From Polyodon spathula (taxonomy: Eukaryota > Chordata > Actinopteri > Acipenseriformes > Polyodontidae), in contig NC_054553.1 in the NCBI RefSeq assembly GCF_017654505.1, positions 3,327,974 to 3,391,973 on the forward strand: 64,000 bases of DNA, written 5' to 3'. Positions 34,601-49,017 of the stretch are shown here, piece by piece. The position numbers and the translations under genes were made by a program. The first letter of the stretch is position 1, and every line of letters begins with the position of its first letter. A model generated the notes under the pieces. The model was given only the letters and a program-made list of their open reading frames with translations, was not told the DNA's origin and made no database searches.

Positions 34601-36299
34601 TATGTGTCAAGCTGAACAAGGAACTCCTTTATTGAGTATGCAGGAGAACAGGACAGACTTATTTTCTCTTTTTCCATATATTAATACAGTACCTCAGACT
34701 GGAACCTAGGGATATAATGAGGTTCCAAAGTGATTTCCATGTGTTAACATAGGCACTAATAGGGACCTTGAGGTCCTGCCAGAACTGACAGGGTTACATT
34801 TACAGCAACAGATCTGTAAACGTGCAATTGTGGAAGCCTTACCCATGATTACTGAAAAACGACATTGCAAATCAGAAGAAAAACTCCTTGGGGCTATCTA
34901 GCAGCGTTTTGTGCATGGAGGAAGGAAAAGCTTCCGACAATAACACAAGGAAGATCCTTTCCAACAGACAGCAAATCATTGCCAGCAGTTCATTGGCAAT
35001 TAATGCTGACATCAGCAGTGACTGGGGTTCTGCAACCAGTTCAAATAATTGAAATAAAGCGCTACGTTACAAAACCGACACCCCGCTATTGCATCATTAA
35101 ATTACAGATCAATTTTCGTCACTATCGCCATATGGGTGCAATCTGATTGTAACTGTGGTTACAACTTAAACCCCTGCGCGCAATGGGCTTGAACTTTGCA
35201 CTTAGAGTGGGCAGCTTTCAAGACGCTGTTCAGCGCAATTACCGATAGCAATATACTAGTTAATATTCTCCTAAAAAGTTACTGAAAAACATTTAAAGAT
35301 TAGCCAGAAACGACAGTTAATAGAACCGTGTCAAACTACCCACACCGTCAATTACAACCATACGTGTAACCACGGGCTGCATTCCGGTGTATAGGAAAAA
35401 TACAACTAACCAGCACAGAGAGTGGATCTTGTAATAAAACATGTAGCTGCTTCTGCTTCGTGCAAAATACAGCTGATTCTTAAAGCGCGATTCTGGCCTC
35501 CCGCTTATCAAATGAATATTTACGTTGCGAGATCAGAAAGAAATGGCGTTAGGACAATTCTTCGCTGGGCAGAATCGTGACAGGAAAACAAATAAAAATC
35601 AAACTATTGGATCAAGACCATTTCAAAAGCTCGACCCGGGGCTGGCAATGTTGCTACAGTCTTTTTGTCAGGTAATCTCTCCACCCCACCAATAAGCTTT
35701 TAGGAGTTTAACTGCCTTTTTTTCTCCTGTGTGTAGAAATACGTTTCTGAGCTCGGATGCATAAACAGCAGCATGACTGGTCACGATTTCCTACACGCTA
35801 ATCCTTCAGCTTCGTGTGGGGAATGTGTCGAGAGAGGTCGCTTCCCCCACCCACCATTTCATAAAAACCAAACAGGCCGGAGTGAATCCCCGGATTTGCA
35901 TATGCATTTCGTATCGTACCAAGACTCTTCCAGAAGTGTCTGTTAAAACCGGCGTCTGCAAAGTTAATTGTATTTTTTATCAGTTCGGCCATTCTCCTAG
36001 TCTTTAACGAGGGCCGTGTGTGTCAAAACCCGCAGACTCGGTTTCGACTGAAGCCTTCCTTCTAACGAGGCCCGTACTGAATCCCCGGACAGGATTTCTC
36101 TCCCTCCCTCCACCTCACTGCTCTGGCGACTCACCCGCATCCGGAGCTCATAAGTAGTGTATCTGGTCCTGCCGACACCGATAGTCTGTGGATTGAAAAC
36201 GTCAATTTCGAGGAAGTTGCTAGGCGGCCCATAGGCATCGGTCAAGTCCTGCGGTTTGGAGTTTAGCCGGCGGGTGTCAGCTACCGTGGGTTCAGACAT
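31553..36299 (-). CDS. snx12: Sorting nexin-12
   Basis: Complete four-exon gene coding 162 residues, the usual SNX12 length. The protein is essentially one PX domain that binds phosphatidylinositol 3-phosphate and acts in endosomal sorting. Diagnostic stretches are VADTRRLNSKPQDLTDAYGP, the PX core CVRRRYSDFEWLKNELERDS (the RRYSDF element contacts the lipid), PPLPGKALKRQLPFRGDEG (PxxP loop and basic residues) and the C-terminal NYVPGKVRQ. SNX12-type residues (LNSKPQDLTDAYG, KALKRQLPF, PGKVRQ) separate it from SNX3, which has ITKPQNLNDAYG and KAFLRQ. All introns are GT-AG and phases agree. It is divergent from FOXO4, as in the mammalian SNX12-FOXO4 neighbourhood. Confidence 0.97.
31820..31990. 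mobile_element. Possible hAT-like MITE or SINE remnant
   Basis: AGTCCTGGAGGGCC at the left and ACCAGGAGTGGAAGGACC near the right resemble the imperfect ends of widespread fish non-autonomous repeats. It lies in snx12 intron 3. The assignment is from memory of the motif only. Confidence 0.35.
32114..32238 (-). CDS. snx12: snx12 exon 3
   Basis: 125 nt, IVVPPLPGKALKRQ to GLEQFIN plus two bases of the Lys codon, with donor GTACGT. Confidence 0.96.
32469..32564 (-). CDS. snx12: snx12 exon 2
   Basis: 32 codons, TNLPIFKMKDSC to ELERDSK, phase 0-0. It contains the RRRYSDFEW lipid-contact element. Confidence 0.96.
36135..36299 (-). CDS. snx12: snx12 exon 1
   Basis: 55 codons, from ATG to YTTYELRMR, with donor GTGAGT. 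An in-frame TTG-AAA precedes the ATG but is not a start. Confidence 0.95.
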
Positions 36300-38520
<2,221 letters not shown>

Positions 38521-38570
38521 AAAAAAAAAAAAAATAGCTTGCTTTTATTTTTCCCAGACCAATTTGTTGA

Positions 38571-38612
<42 letters not shown>

Positions 38613-40052
38613 TTTTTGTTTGCTGGGGCTGCTAAATTCCGCGTGTGACCCAGCAAGGCGCTGAATTGCATACCTGTTTTTCGTAACTCCCGAACGGATT
38701 TTGCGCTGTGAAAAGCGCGGAGATCATTGTGGGACAACTTCATTGTGACATTTGAACTTCACGTCAAAGAAGGATCGAGTCTGAACGATAACCGTTTTTT
38801 TTTTTTTTTTTTTTTTTTTTTAATGCAACAACACTGGGTTGTACGGTTCTGCGGTGAATGGCTCGGAGTAGTTAAATTCACACGCTGCTGGTTCACACTG
38901 ACTTGTTGAGCTGAGCAAAATAAACTCGAGCCAGAGTTTCTGTATTTAGGAGGATTTTGGTCTGAAGGTGCGATGCAGAGTATTTTGGATGCTGCTGGTA
39001 ATCTGTTGTAAAATTGGGAGCCATCGTATTTGCAAGAGCCGAGGCTGAAAGCTGTCACTCAGCCCCCACACCAGTGACACCGCTGTGCTACCAGTCGGAG
39101 TCATTCCTGCTTGTTCTGCAACAGACATCCCACTGGCTCCACGCTATTGTACAGTGATTCTATTGCTCTATGCAAATCTATCTATATATAAAGTATATAT
39201 TTTAAAGTCTATAATTCGCATTTAAAAACACGTTTAATTGGAAGTCTGAGCACAGTAAATAGGATTGGTTTTGTTTCGGTTTGGTAACTATATGAATTAT
39301 TAATTGTGAAGGCCACCTGTTCGTTCTGAAGGAGTTTAATGCACAGCCGTCACCTACAGCTTTCATATCGGTCTTTGTTATTACATTCAGGAATACTCCA
39401 AGCAGCTTCTTTATCAAGGGGCCGATTCAATAAACACATTAAAAACACCGATTAACACAGGTAACGGAGTACTGAGAGGTGCCGGCGCCAGTATTCGCGT
39501 GTTTGAACTTCTTTCTTTGTAAACGTGAAGAATAAGGGACTGGTTTATTTTCACAGCTGTAAACAGCACTGTCCAGATGTTTTAATTCACCGACTCATTG
39601 AAGAATTCCTTTTGTGTCTGTCTTTTTTTTTTTTTTAAAACCACAAACAAAAACAGCGTGTCCAGACTGTTTCTCGCGTCTGCAGTAAAGCGGTAGGTTT
39701 TACTATCACGGAGATTACTTGTCCCTTGAATCTCCAACCCGTGGTTATGCAGATTGCATTCGTTAATGCTGCCGTTCTGTAAGGGACCCCTTTGTGCAAA
39801 GGATGGGGACTCGGATGATGTAATCAGGGTTTAGGGGCAGCTCCCTGAACGTGACATCTCTTTATAGTTGTTATTTTTTGTATTATTGTTATTAATATTA
39901 TTTGGCTTTGTCAATGCTATTTTGATACAATATCTTTTGGGACATTTTAAAGAAATTCTTTGTTTTTATCTTGGGTACTTTTAAAACCGGTTTTAGTTTA
40001 TATATATATAATATAGTAAATTGCTCTTATTCAAGAAAAAGAAAACAAAACT
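38521..40052 (+). other. foxo4 upstream or 5' UTR region
   Basis: Contains A14 (38521), T runs (38575-38608 and about 38796-38821) and no supported coding exon. An acceptor-like TTATTCAAG 20 bases before the foxo4 ATG could mean a spliced 5' UTR, but a contiguous leader is equally possible. Confidence 0.4.
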
Positions 40053-40490
40053 ATGGAGGAAGAGCAGACAATTCCAGTTGAAATCGACCCGGATTTTGAG
40101 CCTCAGAGTCGCCCTAGATCATGCACCTGGCCTCTGCCTCGGCCTGACATATCCACTGTCAAACAGGAGGGGGGCGATGGGGCGGAGTCGGCCGCAGGGA
40201 CCCCACACACTGAGGAAGAGAAGCAGGAGCATCTGCCAATCATATCAGAGCCTGAGACAGCAGCAGTGCCTGAGGGCGGAGTTCAAGTTGGGGTGGGCGG
40301 AGCTACCCCGAGGAAAGGCTCCTCCCGCCGGAATGCCTGGGGGAATCAGTCCTATGCAGAACTAATTAGTCAAGCCATCGAAAACTCCCCTGAAAAAAGA
40401 CTGACCCTTGCCCAGATATATGACTGGATGGTCAAAACAGTGCCTTACTTCAAGGACAAAGGGGACAGCAACAGCTCTGCAGGATGGAAG
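40053..40490 (+). CDS. foxo4: foxo4 coding exon 1
   Basis: 146 codons, from MEEEQTIPVEIDPDFEPQ to SNSSAGWK, with donor AAG|GTTATC. Confidence 0.95.
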
Positions 40491-42274
40491 GTTATCATTT
40501 ATTATTATTGTTATTATTATTGCTTTTTTTGTTATTATTACTATCTTATTGCAAGTTAGAGATTGCATGCGTTTGATTCTCTAATGGTGCACAAAATTTT
40601 AAGGGATGCCACTTGTGGGGAAATAAATGGTTCTTGTAATTGAAGAGCACTATGCATGATAGGGGTGATGAGTTTATTGCTCTGAAAAGATCACAAGATA
40701 AATAATCACTATGTATTCAAAGTGTATTAACATATACTCCTTCCCCCTCCCCCTGCCCTCTACAGAACTCCATCCGCCACAACCTGTCTCTGCACAACAA
40801 GTTCCTGCGCATGCACAATGAGTCGACCGGCAAGAGCTCCTGGTGGATGCTGAACCCGGAGGGGGGGAAGACCGGCAAATCCCCCAGGCGTCGCGCAGCC
40901 TCCATGGACAACAGCAGCAAGCTCCTGAAGAGCCGAATCCGCGCAGCCAAGACTAAGAAGGCAGCAGCCGCTGCCACAGCAGAGGGGCCTAGCGGGGGCG
41001 CGGACAGTCCCGGAGGAGGCTCCCAGCAGCAGTTCCCCAAGTGGGGCGTCAGCAGCAGCAGCCCTTCTTCCCGCGGCAGCGTGGACGACCCTGATATCTG
41101 GACCAGCTTCCGGCCTCGCACCAGCTCCAACGCCAGCACCCTGAGCGGCCGGCTGTCCCCTATCGCCCCTGGGCACGAGGACGATGAAGGCCTGGCTGAG
41201 GACAACCTCCACTCCACCCTGGCTACCTACTCGGCCACCAGCGTGCCTCCCACCCTCACTGAGACCCTGCTGGAGGAACTGGAGTTCATCGACGGCCTCA
41301 ATCTCATGTCCTCTCAGCAGCAGCAGCACAGCAACAACAGCCTCTCCGCCAGCTCTGCCGGCACCACTGCCCTCCCCTCGGCCACCACCCTGCTCCCGAG
41401 GAGTGCCAGCTTCTCCTCCTATCGGCAGCTCCAGCAGGACAAACGGGAGCAAGCTGCAGTAGCAGCGGCAGCAGCAGTGTCGGTGGCAGAGGTGATGCAG
41501 CAGAACAAAAACGCAGGCAGCACCACCGCCACCAACTTTGGCAACTCTCTGTTCAAGCCCTCGCCCAACCCTGCCGGCGCCAGCAGGGTGGGCGGGTGCT
41601 TCGGAGGTGGTGTTGGCAGGACAGAGCGCCTTCCCTCCAGCCTAGAGGTCCTCCTGACCTCCGACTCCCCACCCCCCAGCGATGTCATGATGACCCAGGT
41701 TGACCCCTTGATGCCGAGCCAGAGTGCTGCCAACCTGCTGATCCTGGATGGCCAGCTGAGCCGAAAAGGGGCAGGGCAGCAGCAGCAGCTTTTAGGGAAG
41801 AGCCAGGAGCAGGGCTCCCTACTGACTATGTCACTCCAGCAGCAGCAGCAACAATACCGTGCCCAGCTTGGGAATTCTGTCCAGCAGCTGGGATTGGGAA
41901 TGCTGGTCCCGGGAATGGGCCAGGACTCTGCCCACCTGGCGGCTCTGAAGGCGCAGATGGCCCAGGGTCCCGGCAGCCCCTCGGCGGGGTCGCTCCTGGG
42001 CGGGATGCCCTCCTCGTCTGCTGGGGGGCTCCCTGGAATGGGCCCCTTCGGAAGCTCCGGGTGCTTCCTCACAGGACAGGACAAGCTGCCCACAGACCTG
42101 GACATTGACATGTTCACGGAGAACCTGGACTGTGACGTGGATTACATCATCAACAGTGACCTCATGGACGGAGAGGGCATGGACTTCAACTTCGACCCCA
42201 TCCTGAACACCAATCCGAGCTACCCCAGCCCTGCCACCAGCCAGGCCTCCTCCCACAGCTGGGTTCCCAGTTAG
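40053..42274 (+). CDS. foxo4: Forkhead box protein O4
   Basis: Two coding exons give 648 residues (human FOXO4 is about 505), the extra length being Gln, Ser, Ala and Gly-rich linkers. Order: N-terminal AKT/14-3-3 site RPRSCTW (Thr25); forkhead domain about 93-190 with recognition helix NSIRHNLSLH at 147-156; nuclear localisation and second AKT site RRRAAS (Ser192); third AKT site RPRTSSNAS (Ser267); LLTSD motif; C-terminal transactivation segment DLDIDMFTENLDCDVD to GMDFNFDP. The intron splits the domain after SSAGWK, the position conserved in FOXO genes. DPDFEPQSRPRSCTWPLPRP, the DIWTSFRPR block and the SNX12 neighbour indicate FOXO4 rather than FOXO3, although the last residues (SSHSWVPS) resemble FOXO3. 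It is a nuclear transcription factor excluded from the nucleus after insulin/AKT phosphorylation. Confidence 0.97.
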
Positions 42275-42294
42275 TCCCTCGGCACCACTTGCAG
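40766..42294 (+). CDS. foxo4: foxo4 coding exon 2 with stop
   Basis: Acceptor CCCTCTACAG, then NSIRHNLSLHNKFLRM. The stop TAG is at 42272-42274, and the exon ends 20 bases later at GCAG|GTATGTG. Confidence 0.93.
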
Positions 42295-43596
42295 GTATGT
42301 GTTTGTTTAGCAGGGGGAGGGACAGTGCAGCACAGGAGGACTGTTTGTAGCCATCTGTTTCAGCAACTGGTTGTAGTGCGTGACTTCTTCAAGCAGAGTT
42401 GCCCCACTCCCAATGTCTTGATCTGAGTCCCTTGTCACCTACAGCTAGTTTCTTGAATGGATTGAACCAGACTGCTGTCATGTATGAAATTGTTTTTAGG
42501 AATCTTTCAGAAAGGTGTTCTTGTGAATAGGCAGGCATGTTTGAAATCGTGGCAGTGTTTAAAATGGGTAGGGTGGGAGTTCAGTACGTTTTCAGTACAA
42601 AAGGGAAAATGCCAGGAAATTGTGCAGACGAGCAGTGAGAGAAATTTTAGAAAAGGTACGTCTATAATTTCATTGCATGGCTGCTCAAATGCAGAGTAAC
42701 TGCGCACGTGCTATAGCATGATTTTCATCTTGAGATGAAGATAAGAAGATGAATCTGCAGTATTTATTAGAGCTAGCTCCTTGTGAATCATTGTGTAAAG
42801 CTGTGCTCCCGCCACCCCCGTACTTTCTCCAGGTTCTGCTGAGAACTCTGAAATGCTGCAGGCGGGGAGTGCTAATTACTCAGCCAAGCTCTTCCTGTAG
42901 TACCCTTTAATAACCCACTCTCCTCTTCACTTAGCCTTACTCTTTAGTTCAGTGCTAGTGGATGGATCTGCTGTAGCAGCAGTGCTCTGTCCCACTCCAC
43001 TAATGGTGAAGCATCATCTGAGTGGCCCCCGTCCTGAATTAACAGGATGGAGGCGAGGGTGTTTACTGGCAGATTCCATTTCGAGGGCCCTCCAGAGCTC
43101 AATAGCTGCGTGTAGATGAATCGACCCTGGGCACTTTGAGCTGTGCGGGTAATGAATTTGTTTGAGAGGCCTTCACTGCAGCACACCGCCTCACTGCCCC
43201 AGTTCTGAGTCACGACCTCAAGCAAAAATTCAGCAATATAACAATAAAGTAAATGAGAGATTCTGTTTTAAGTGTGTGTCAGTGGATTCAGTATCCAATG
43301 TCCCACAGGTAAATTGCATACAGGGAGAAATGGAGTGGAAGAGACACTGGCAAACCCATTATAGTCATTTTCAGAAAAAGCAGTAATTTCTTTTCATCCC
43401 CTTTTTTGATGCATGTATAGACTAGTACATACAGCTGTGCATTCTTCAGCATTGTTTCTGTGGAGAATATTGGGCGCAGTTATTCTCCCCATTTTGAATG
43501 TAAGTAAATCAGCTGCATAGTGATACCTATTCTGCAGCGTGCCGGTCGTTGTAGTCTGTTGAATTGTCTCATTGGTTTTGCTTTTCTTTCACACAG

Positions 43597-44245
43597 GATT
43601 CTCCAGAGCCTCATACCCCATGCAGGTCCTTCATGCCGCTGTGCGGACTGGAAGCTGAGCTAACAGCCCTCGCAGCAGCTTCGGAAGGGTTATGAAGACA
43701 CTTGGCCATACAAATCACTGCACAAATATTTACAACAATATATATATATATAGATATAGTCCGGACCTCATTTTTGTGCCATGTGCCAACCAAAAAACGA
43801 ATTTCAGCTTTCCTGAACACATTTTCCTGAGAGAGTGACAGAGAGAGAGAGGTACTGTGCAGCCTGACACTCTGTGCTGCAGAGTGAACACTGTGTTTGT
43901 GTATTCCCTCCTGCATGTATATGGGGTGGATGCCAGCAGCCTGCTTTTTTGACAGGCGGCTTGGTACATGATGGTTACAGTTGGCATTGCCGGCATGCTG
44001 AGGCACTAGCCTGCCGCTACTTCAGTGAGTTTGCTGGTCTGTGCAAACAAGGCAGCGGCCCAGCTTGTGTTTAATCAGTGCAGATTGGGAGGAGGGGTCA
44101 TTCAGCGGGGAGTGCGTTTGTTTGTGCTCTTTCAATCGTGTGTTTGTTTTATCCCGTATATTATTTTCATTGTTTAAAATAGGTGGTACGATTTTGGGTG
44201 TCTTTTAAATATGCCGACATTTATAAATAAAGAAGCCCACCGATC
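43597..44245 (+). other. foxo4: foxo4 3' UTR exon
   Basis: Acceptor TTTTCTTTCACACAG at 43596 matches the donor after the stop. The first clear AATAAA downstream is at 44226-44231. Other FOXO genes also have a non-coding final exon. A longer 3' UTR reaching 46-47 kb cannot be excluded. Confidence 0.6.
44226..44231 (+). terminator. foxo4: Candidate foxo4 polyadenylation signal
   Basis: AATAAA about 630 bases into the 3' UTR exon, followed by a modestly GT-containing stretch. Further signals occur near 46666 and 47554. Confidence 0.45.
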
Positions 44246-44877
44246 CTTTCCCGTGGGAAGAAACTAAACAGAACAAAACAAAGCCTTTGCTGTTCTCTCC
44301 CTGGTCATTTTGAGTGCGGTGTTGGCGCACCAGGGCTTAGCAACCGATTCAGCAGCAGGCTGCAGTATGGAGCACAATGGGTGTCCTTCAGAAATAGCCT
44401 GGTCTGTACAGACAATAAAAGAATCTATTCTGGAATGCAACACAGTGAGTTCTAGAGCATTCGGGAATACTGTTCTAGAACTTCTCCGATGATCTTTTTG
44501 CAATTTGAAAACAAAAACAAAAAAAAATTGAAATTGCTTTTGTTCTTTGTAAAGTGCAACATGTAAATAGCTTTATAAACCCAAGTCTTTTAAAAAGGAG
44601 AAAAGGTACCATTCACTAACATTATTTTCTACGTATTTTCTAAGCGAATCAGGCAGCCCATTGTCACCCTTATTCCACAAGGGTGCGGCTGGAGCTGGGT
44701 TTTAAATAATGGCTTGTTTTCTATTCTTGAAATTATTTATTTTCCGTATGCTAACCTTATTTTGTAAGAAATGACTTCAGTACGTGAAACAAGTATTTTT
44801 GATGATAGTATAATCAAGATTGAGGTAAACTAGCTAAATATTGCATTTAAAGAGATTATACATTTTATATTACACAC

Positions 44878-44880
<3 letters not shown>

Positions 44881-44930
<50 letters not shown>
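44881..44930. repeat. Compound TA-CA microsatellite
   Basis: A tract of about 20 TA units followed by CA units. Confidence 0.93.
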
Positions 44931-44931
44931 T

Positions 44932-47222
44932 TATACACATACTAAAACGGGCAGAGAACTAACAGTCTCAGCCCATTGGTAACGGTAGTTTTCTATATAT
45001 TCTTTTATTTTGTGAAAGATAAAATCAATGTAGATTTGTACATAACCGAACGAACACTAATTTGACTGCGTACAGAAAAGGAACAAAACGGAGAAAAGTA
45101 TTTCAGCATCAATAAGCTTACAATTGCTTAAAAGCAAATGCATGAAAAAAAAAAAAGAATAAGCAGGTTTGCAGAGTGAACTTGAAGTTTGGAGCAGCAA
45201 GATCACTTATTAATATTACCAGGAGAGCTTATGGTTGACCCAATCTTAAAAAGCGTTTGTGTTTGAAACGTGCACAAACTTGCATTATCAGGGAAATGTG
45301 CAAAAAGAAAAAAAAAGCAAATATATTTTGGGTGCATCAATTACTAAAGCAACAAAATCATTTGAATATATGCATAATGCGTGTTTATAAAACATTTTAA
45401 AAAGGAATGGTAGAAAAAGCCCATGGATTTTTTGTTCAGTCGATGTAATGAAACGGTGGGTTGCAGTTCGGTGCTGTGATTCTTCAGATGAACCCGTCAT
45501 TAAGTAGCATGTCTCTGAATGGCTGCACTGGTGCTGTGAGTGTGATTCAATCCAGGTCTCAAGGTGCAAGTGAGACGCATCAGGAGTGTCGCCTAAGTGG
45601 TACTGTAACCTGGAGAGCCTCCTTGAGAACACAGGAGCGACTGTGTAGGACTGCAGGCCACTTACTGACCCACAATACCAGTGTCATTTACATCTCTACA
45701 GGGCATGTGTTGGGTTTCATAGGTCATCAAGCGCTCCTCTCAGCTGCTTCATTTTGAAGTGATTTCCATCACGTCTTGTTAGACACAACCTGTTTGAAAT
45801 CTGCTTAAGCGTGAACTAGCCATTAACTCTCAGGGTGTTTACAAAGGAAAAGCATTGGCTGGTTATGAGGAGGAGGATAATACAAAAAAAAATCTTTTCT
45901 CTATATTGTTTTACAAAAACAAAACAGCTTGCAAAAGGGAGAATTAAATATATAAAATGTATAAATAAGTATTTTCTTCCCTGAAAATCTTTTATTTGTT
46001 TACAAAATTAAGAAAAAAAACAACGGATGCAACAGAGCGACTTCTAAACCGTTTCACTTGGTTTCTTAATCGTGTTGCTGTTTCTTATTCTTCATCACCA
46101 TGTAGCTGGATGGCTTGAGACTGTTAATATTATTATTATATTTTAAAGAGTTGAAGTATTGATGAAACTGCTTTGTTTGACAACATGCTTGATATATCAG
46201 AGTGAGCCGAACTGTTGTAGGAGCACCAGGGCTGAATCAGTGCAAAGTGAACCTGCCCTGAAACAGTGAGGTACCCACAGTGACTGTACCCATCCATTAC
46301 AGACAGAGATGCACAGCCTTCAACAGATACCACCCACACCAACTGCAGTGCAGTGTGCCAACTCACTGTGCTTGGCAGTGGGGTAACAAATAACTAAAGA
46401 TGACGGGACACCAAGCCACTTTTCCAGGAACAGCGGCTTGAAACCTGGTTCCAGGAGACCTAGTTTGAGGCAACTGTGCTGTATCAAACCCCAAGTCCCC
46501 CATGGTGTGCCTTGCAGTGGACTGAAACCCAGTCTCCTGAAACCAAGCTCCAAGCCGCAATGTGGCTGCATGTTCCCTCAGATTAAGATTTGATAAATAT
46601 AATGTGCAACTTTAGCTGTTTCAGCATCGTCTTTTTATCACAGATTATGTTGTTTGGTACTTTAAAATAAAAAAGAATCTGCTAAAAGTGTAGCAAAATG
46701 TAATGGTGATTGCAGGTGTCAGAGTGGCTGCTCCTGGTGTAGTCCCTCGGGAGGTGGTTTTGCCAGTGCAATGTGTATTAATATTAATCTTTTCATGTTT
46801 TGTATTTTTTTTTTTTCAACATGTTGAAAAGTAGTTTCAACACAAACCTGTACTCATCCCTTGTGTTTTGACTCCGCATCGTTTTAGTTGTTTATTGAGG
46901 GGAGACTTTTGGGGAGTTGTGCATAGCCAATCCGTGTGAAATGGAATCATTTCATTTTAATTCAGGACATGTTTTTGTTTTGTCTTTTTTTAGCTCTCCA
47001 AATCCCGCTTTACATATTGTAAAGTTATCTAAGATATGTCTGATCGTGGAAGAACAAAAAAAAAACGAAAAAGAAAAAACAGGAAATTCTGTATCGTTGT
47101 TTAACAAATTAAAATGAATTTTTATCCAAACTGTTCTGTGTCCTGTTGTGTTTGTTTTTTTTTTAGATAAGAGGTGACTGAAGCTATGTTTTTGATTAAT
47201 GTAGATGTGCTGTTTTAAGAGT
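44932..47222. other. foxo4 downstream region, non-coding
   Basis: AT-rich, with no supported ORF. It contains an imperfect inverted repeat at about 46425-46565 whose arms share GCGGCTTG and GGTTnCAGGAGAC. Confidence 0.45.
46425..46565. repeat. Imperfect inverted repeat (foldback)
   Basis: The left arm GCGGCTTGAAACCTGGTTCC and its continuation pair with the reverse complement of the right arm (GCGGCTTGGAGCTTGGTTTC). Arms are about 35 bp at about 75 percent identity around a loop of about 70 bp. It could be a MITE remnant or an RNA hairpin. Confidence 0.6.
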
Positions 47223-47340
<118 letters not shown>

Positions 47341-47489
47341 TGTCAGGGACTCTGATTCTGTTTGGTCCTACAACTTGGCAGACTTACTTATTTTTCTTGT
47401 TTTATTTAGATTTTTTGTTGTTATTATGTATTGATATTATAATTTTCTATTATTACTTTGTAATTTTTACTTTGATGCTGGAGATGTCT

Positions 47490-47570
47490 TTCTGTTGTAA
47501 ATCCACATGTAAAGTGCTCTGAGATGCCGTGGTATAAAAGGCACTATATAAATAAACAAAAATTAAACCA
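47490..47570 (+). mobile_element. LINE (L2/CR1-type) or SINE 3' tail
   Basis: The string TGTAAAGTGCTCTGAGATG and then GGCACTATATAAATAAA matches the conserved 3' tail of fish L2-like LINEs and the SINEs that share it (GTAAAGCGCTTTGAGAT...GCGCTATATAAAT). Confidence 0.7.
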
Positions 47571-47894
47571 ATGTGTTTCAATAAATTAAATTAAATGGTT
47601 TGAGGATTACGAAATCGTGAACATTCAGACTGGAGGTATTCGCCACCAGCGATCTATATAAAAGAGAAGTAGTTTTATTTCATAGTACATGGTTTACGAG
47701 GGACTTCATCCTATCAACCCCAGCCCTTCAGCTATTTGTAGGCACCTATTCATAACTCCCCTTGCAGTGCCCTTGACATTTACTCACATGCTTTTAAACT
47801 CCTGGCAGCCCTCTCCAGCTGTGCTCATATACTGTGGGTTTGAGTCATCAGAAAAAGCAAAACAACCAAGACTGCAGACCCGTGGACTGCAGAA

Positions 47895-48012
47895 TAAATC
47901 CAAATGCATCGAGCATTGAGGACGGACAGGCATCTCCAAACGCATGGAGCACTGAGAAAGGACAGGCATCTCCAAACGCATGGAGCATTGAGAAAGGACA
48001 GGCATTTCCAAA
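47895..48012. repeat. 36-bp tandem repeat, about 3.5 copies
   Basis: The unit core is CATCTCCAAACGCATGGAGC with ACTGAGAAAGGACAGG. The first and last copies are diverged. Confidence 0.9.
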
Positions 48013-48835
48013 TGGGATGTTTAGAACATCAGTGAGCTAGCATGATACTCGTTTGAAATCTTTAAACCATTTCCGTGTGAATGGGTGTTTTCGTAGTCTG
48101 ACTCAACCTTGCCTCAAAGAAGTGCAAGATTAAAGTGCTGAGCGGGATCTGGGAAACAAGAACCATGTGGACGAACGAGTGAGTCAGCTAAACAAACAAT
48201 TAAATAGATGTCATGAATCTTGAGTACACACCACAGATAGCCTTAAGAAAACATACTAGTTGCAATAAGATTATCTTTCTCTGTACACTGGTTTGAGTCT
48301 GCCTTCCTGTATTTCACACAGAAAATTAATGATTCATTTTCTCAGGGCTGTCTTTCTCCTGGTTTCACAGCCAACGTTTGCACTAATCTTGAATGGTACC
48401 TTTGGCAAGGCAGTCCAGGATTAGTGCTGTTCGGGATCTGTGGAACAGCGGGTGGCATTCAGAAAGCCCTCAGTGATGTCACAATGTACTGTGCTGTTTC
48501 ACGGATTGTGGAAGCTGCTGAGAATCCAGAGCTGGCCTCTCATTGCAGTGTCTCTCGTTTCAGGTGACAGTGCATACTTTAAACTGGCAGAACACAAACA
48601 GCATGGTTTTATAACTAACTGGAGTGAGGATGAATACAAGAGTAGGATTGATGTTCAGTGTGGTCCAAGGCAATCAGTCAATCACTTCCAACAGACAGTT
48701 CCAGAACAAATAACGAGGGGGAGGGAGAGAGAGGGATAGAGGGGAGGGAAGGGCTCACACAATGGTTCTATTCATTGAGAGCTAGGATTTGGAGTCCACG
48801 CTTCTAATGGCCCATGGAACAGCCTCTGCAGGGCT

Positions 48836-48872
<37 letters not shown>

Positions 48873-48973
48873 ACACTGCTGATGCACACACCTCTTGCAT
48901 GGCTGGAATTAACATCCGTATAGTAGCAGAAGGTAGCAGTATCATCGTCTATATATATATATATATATCTATA

Positions 48974-49017
<44 letters not shown>

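Noticed and set aside
40717..42256. Minus-strand ORFs of 140-232 codons
   Set aside because: Antisense shadows of foxo4 coding exon 2.
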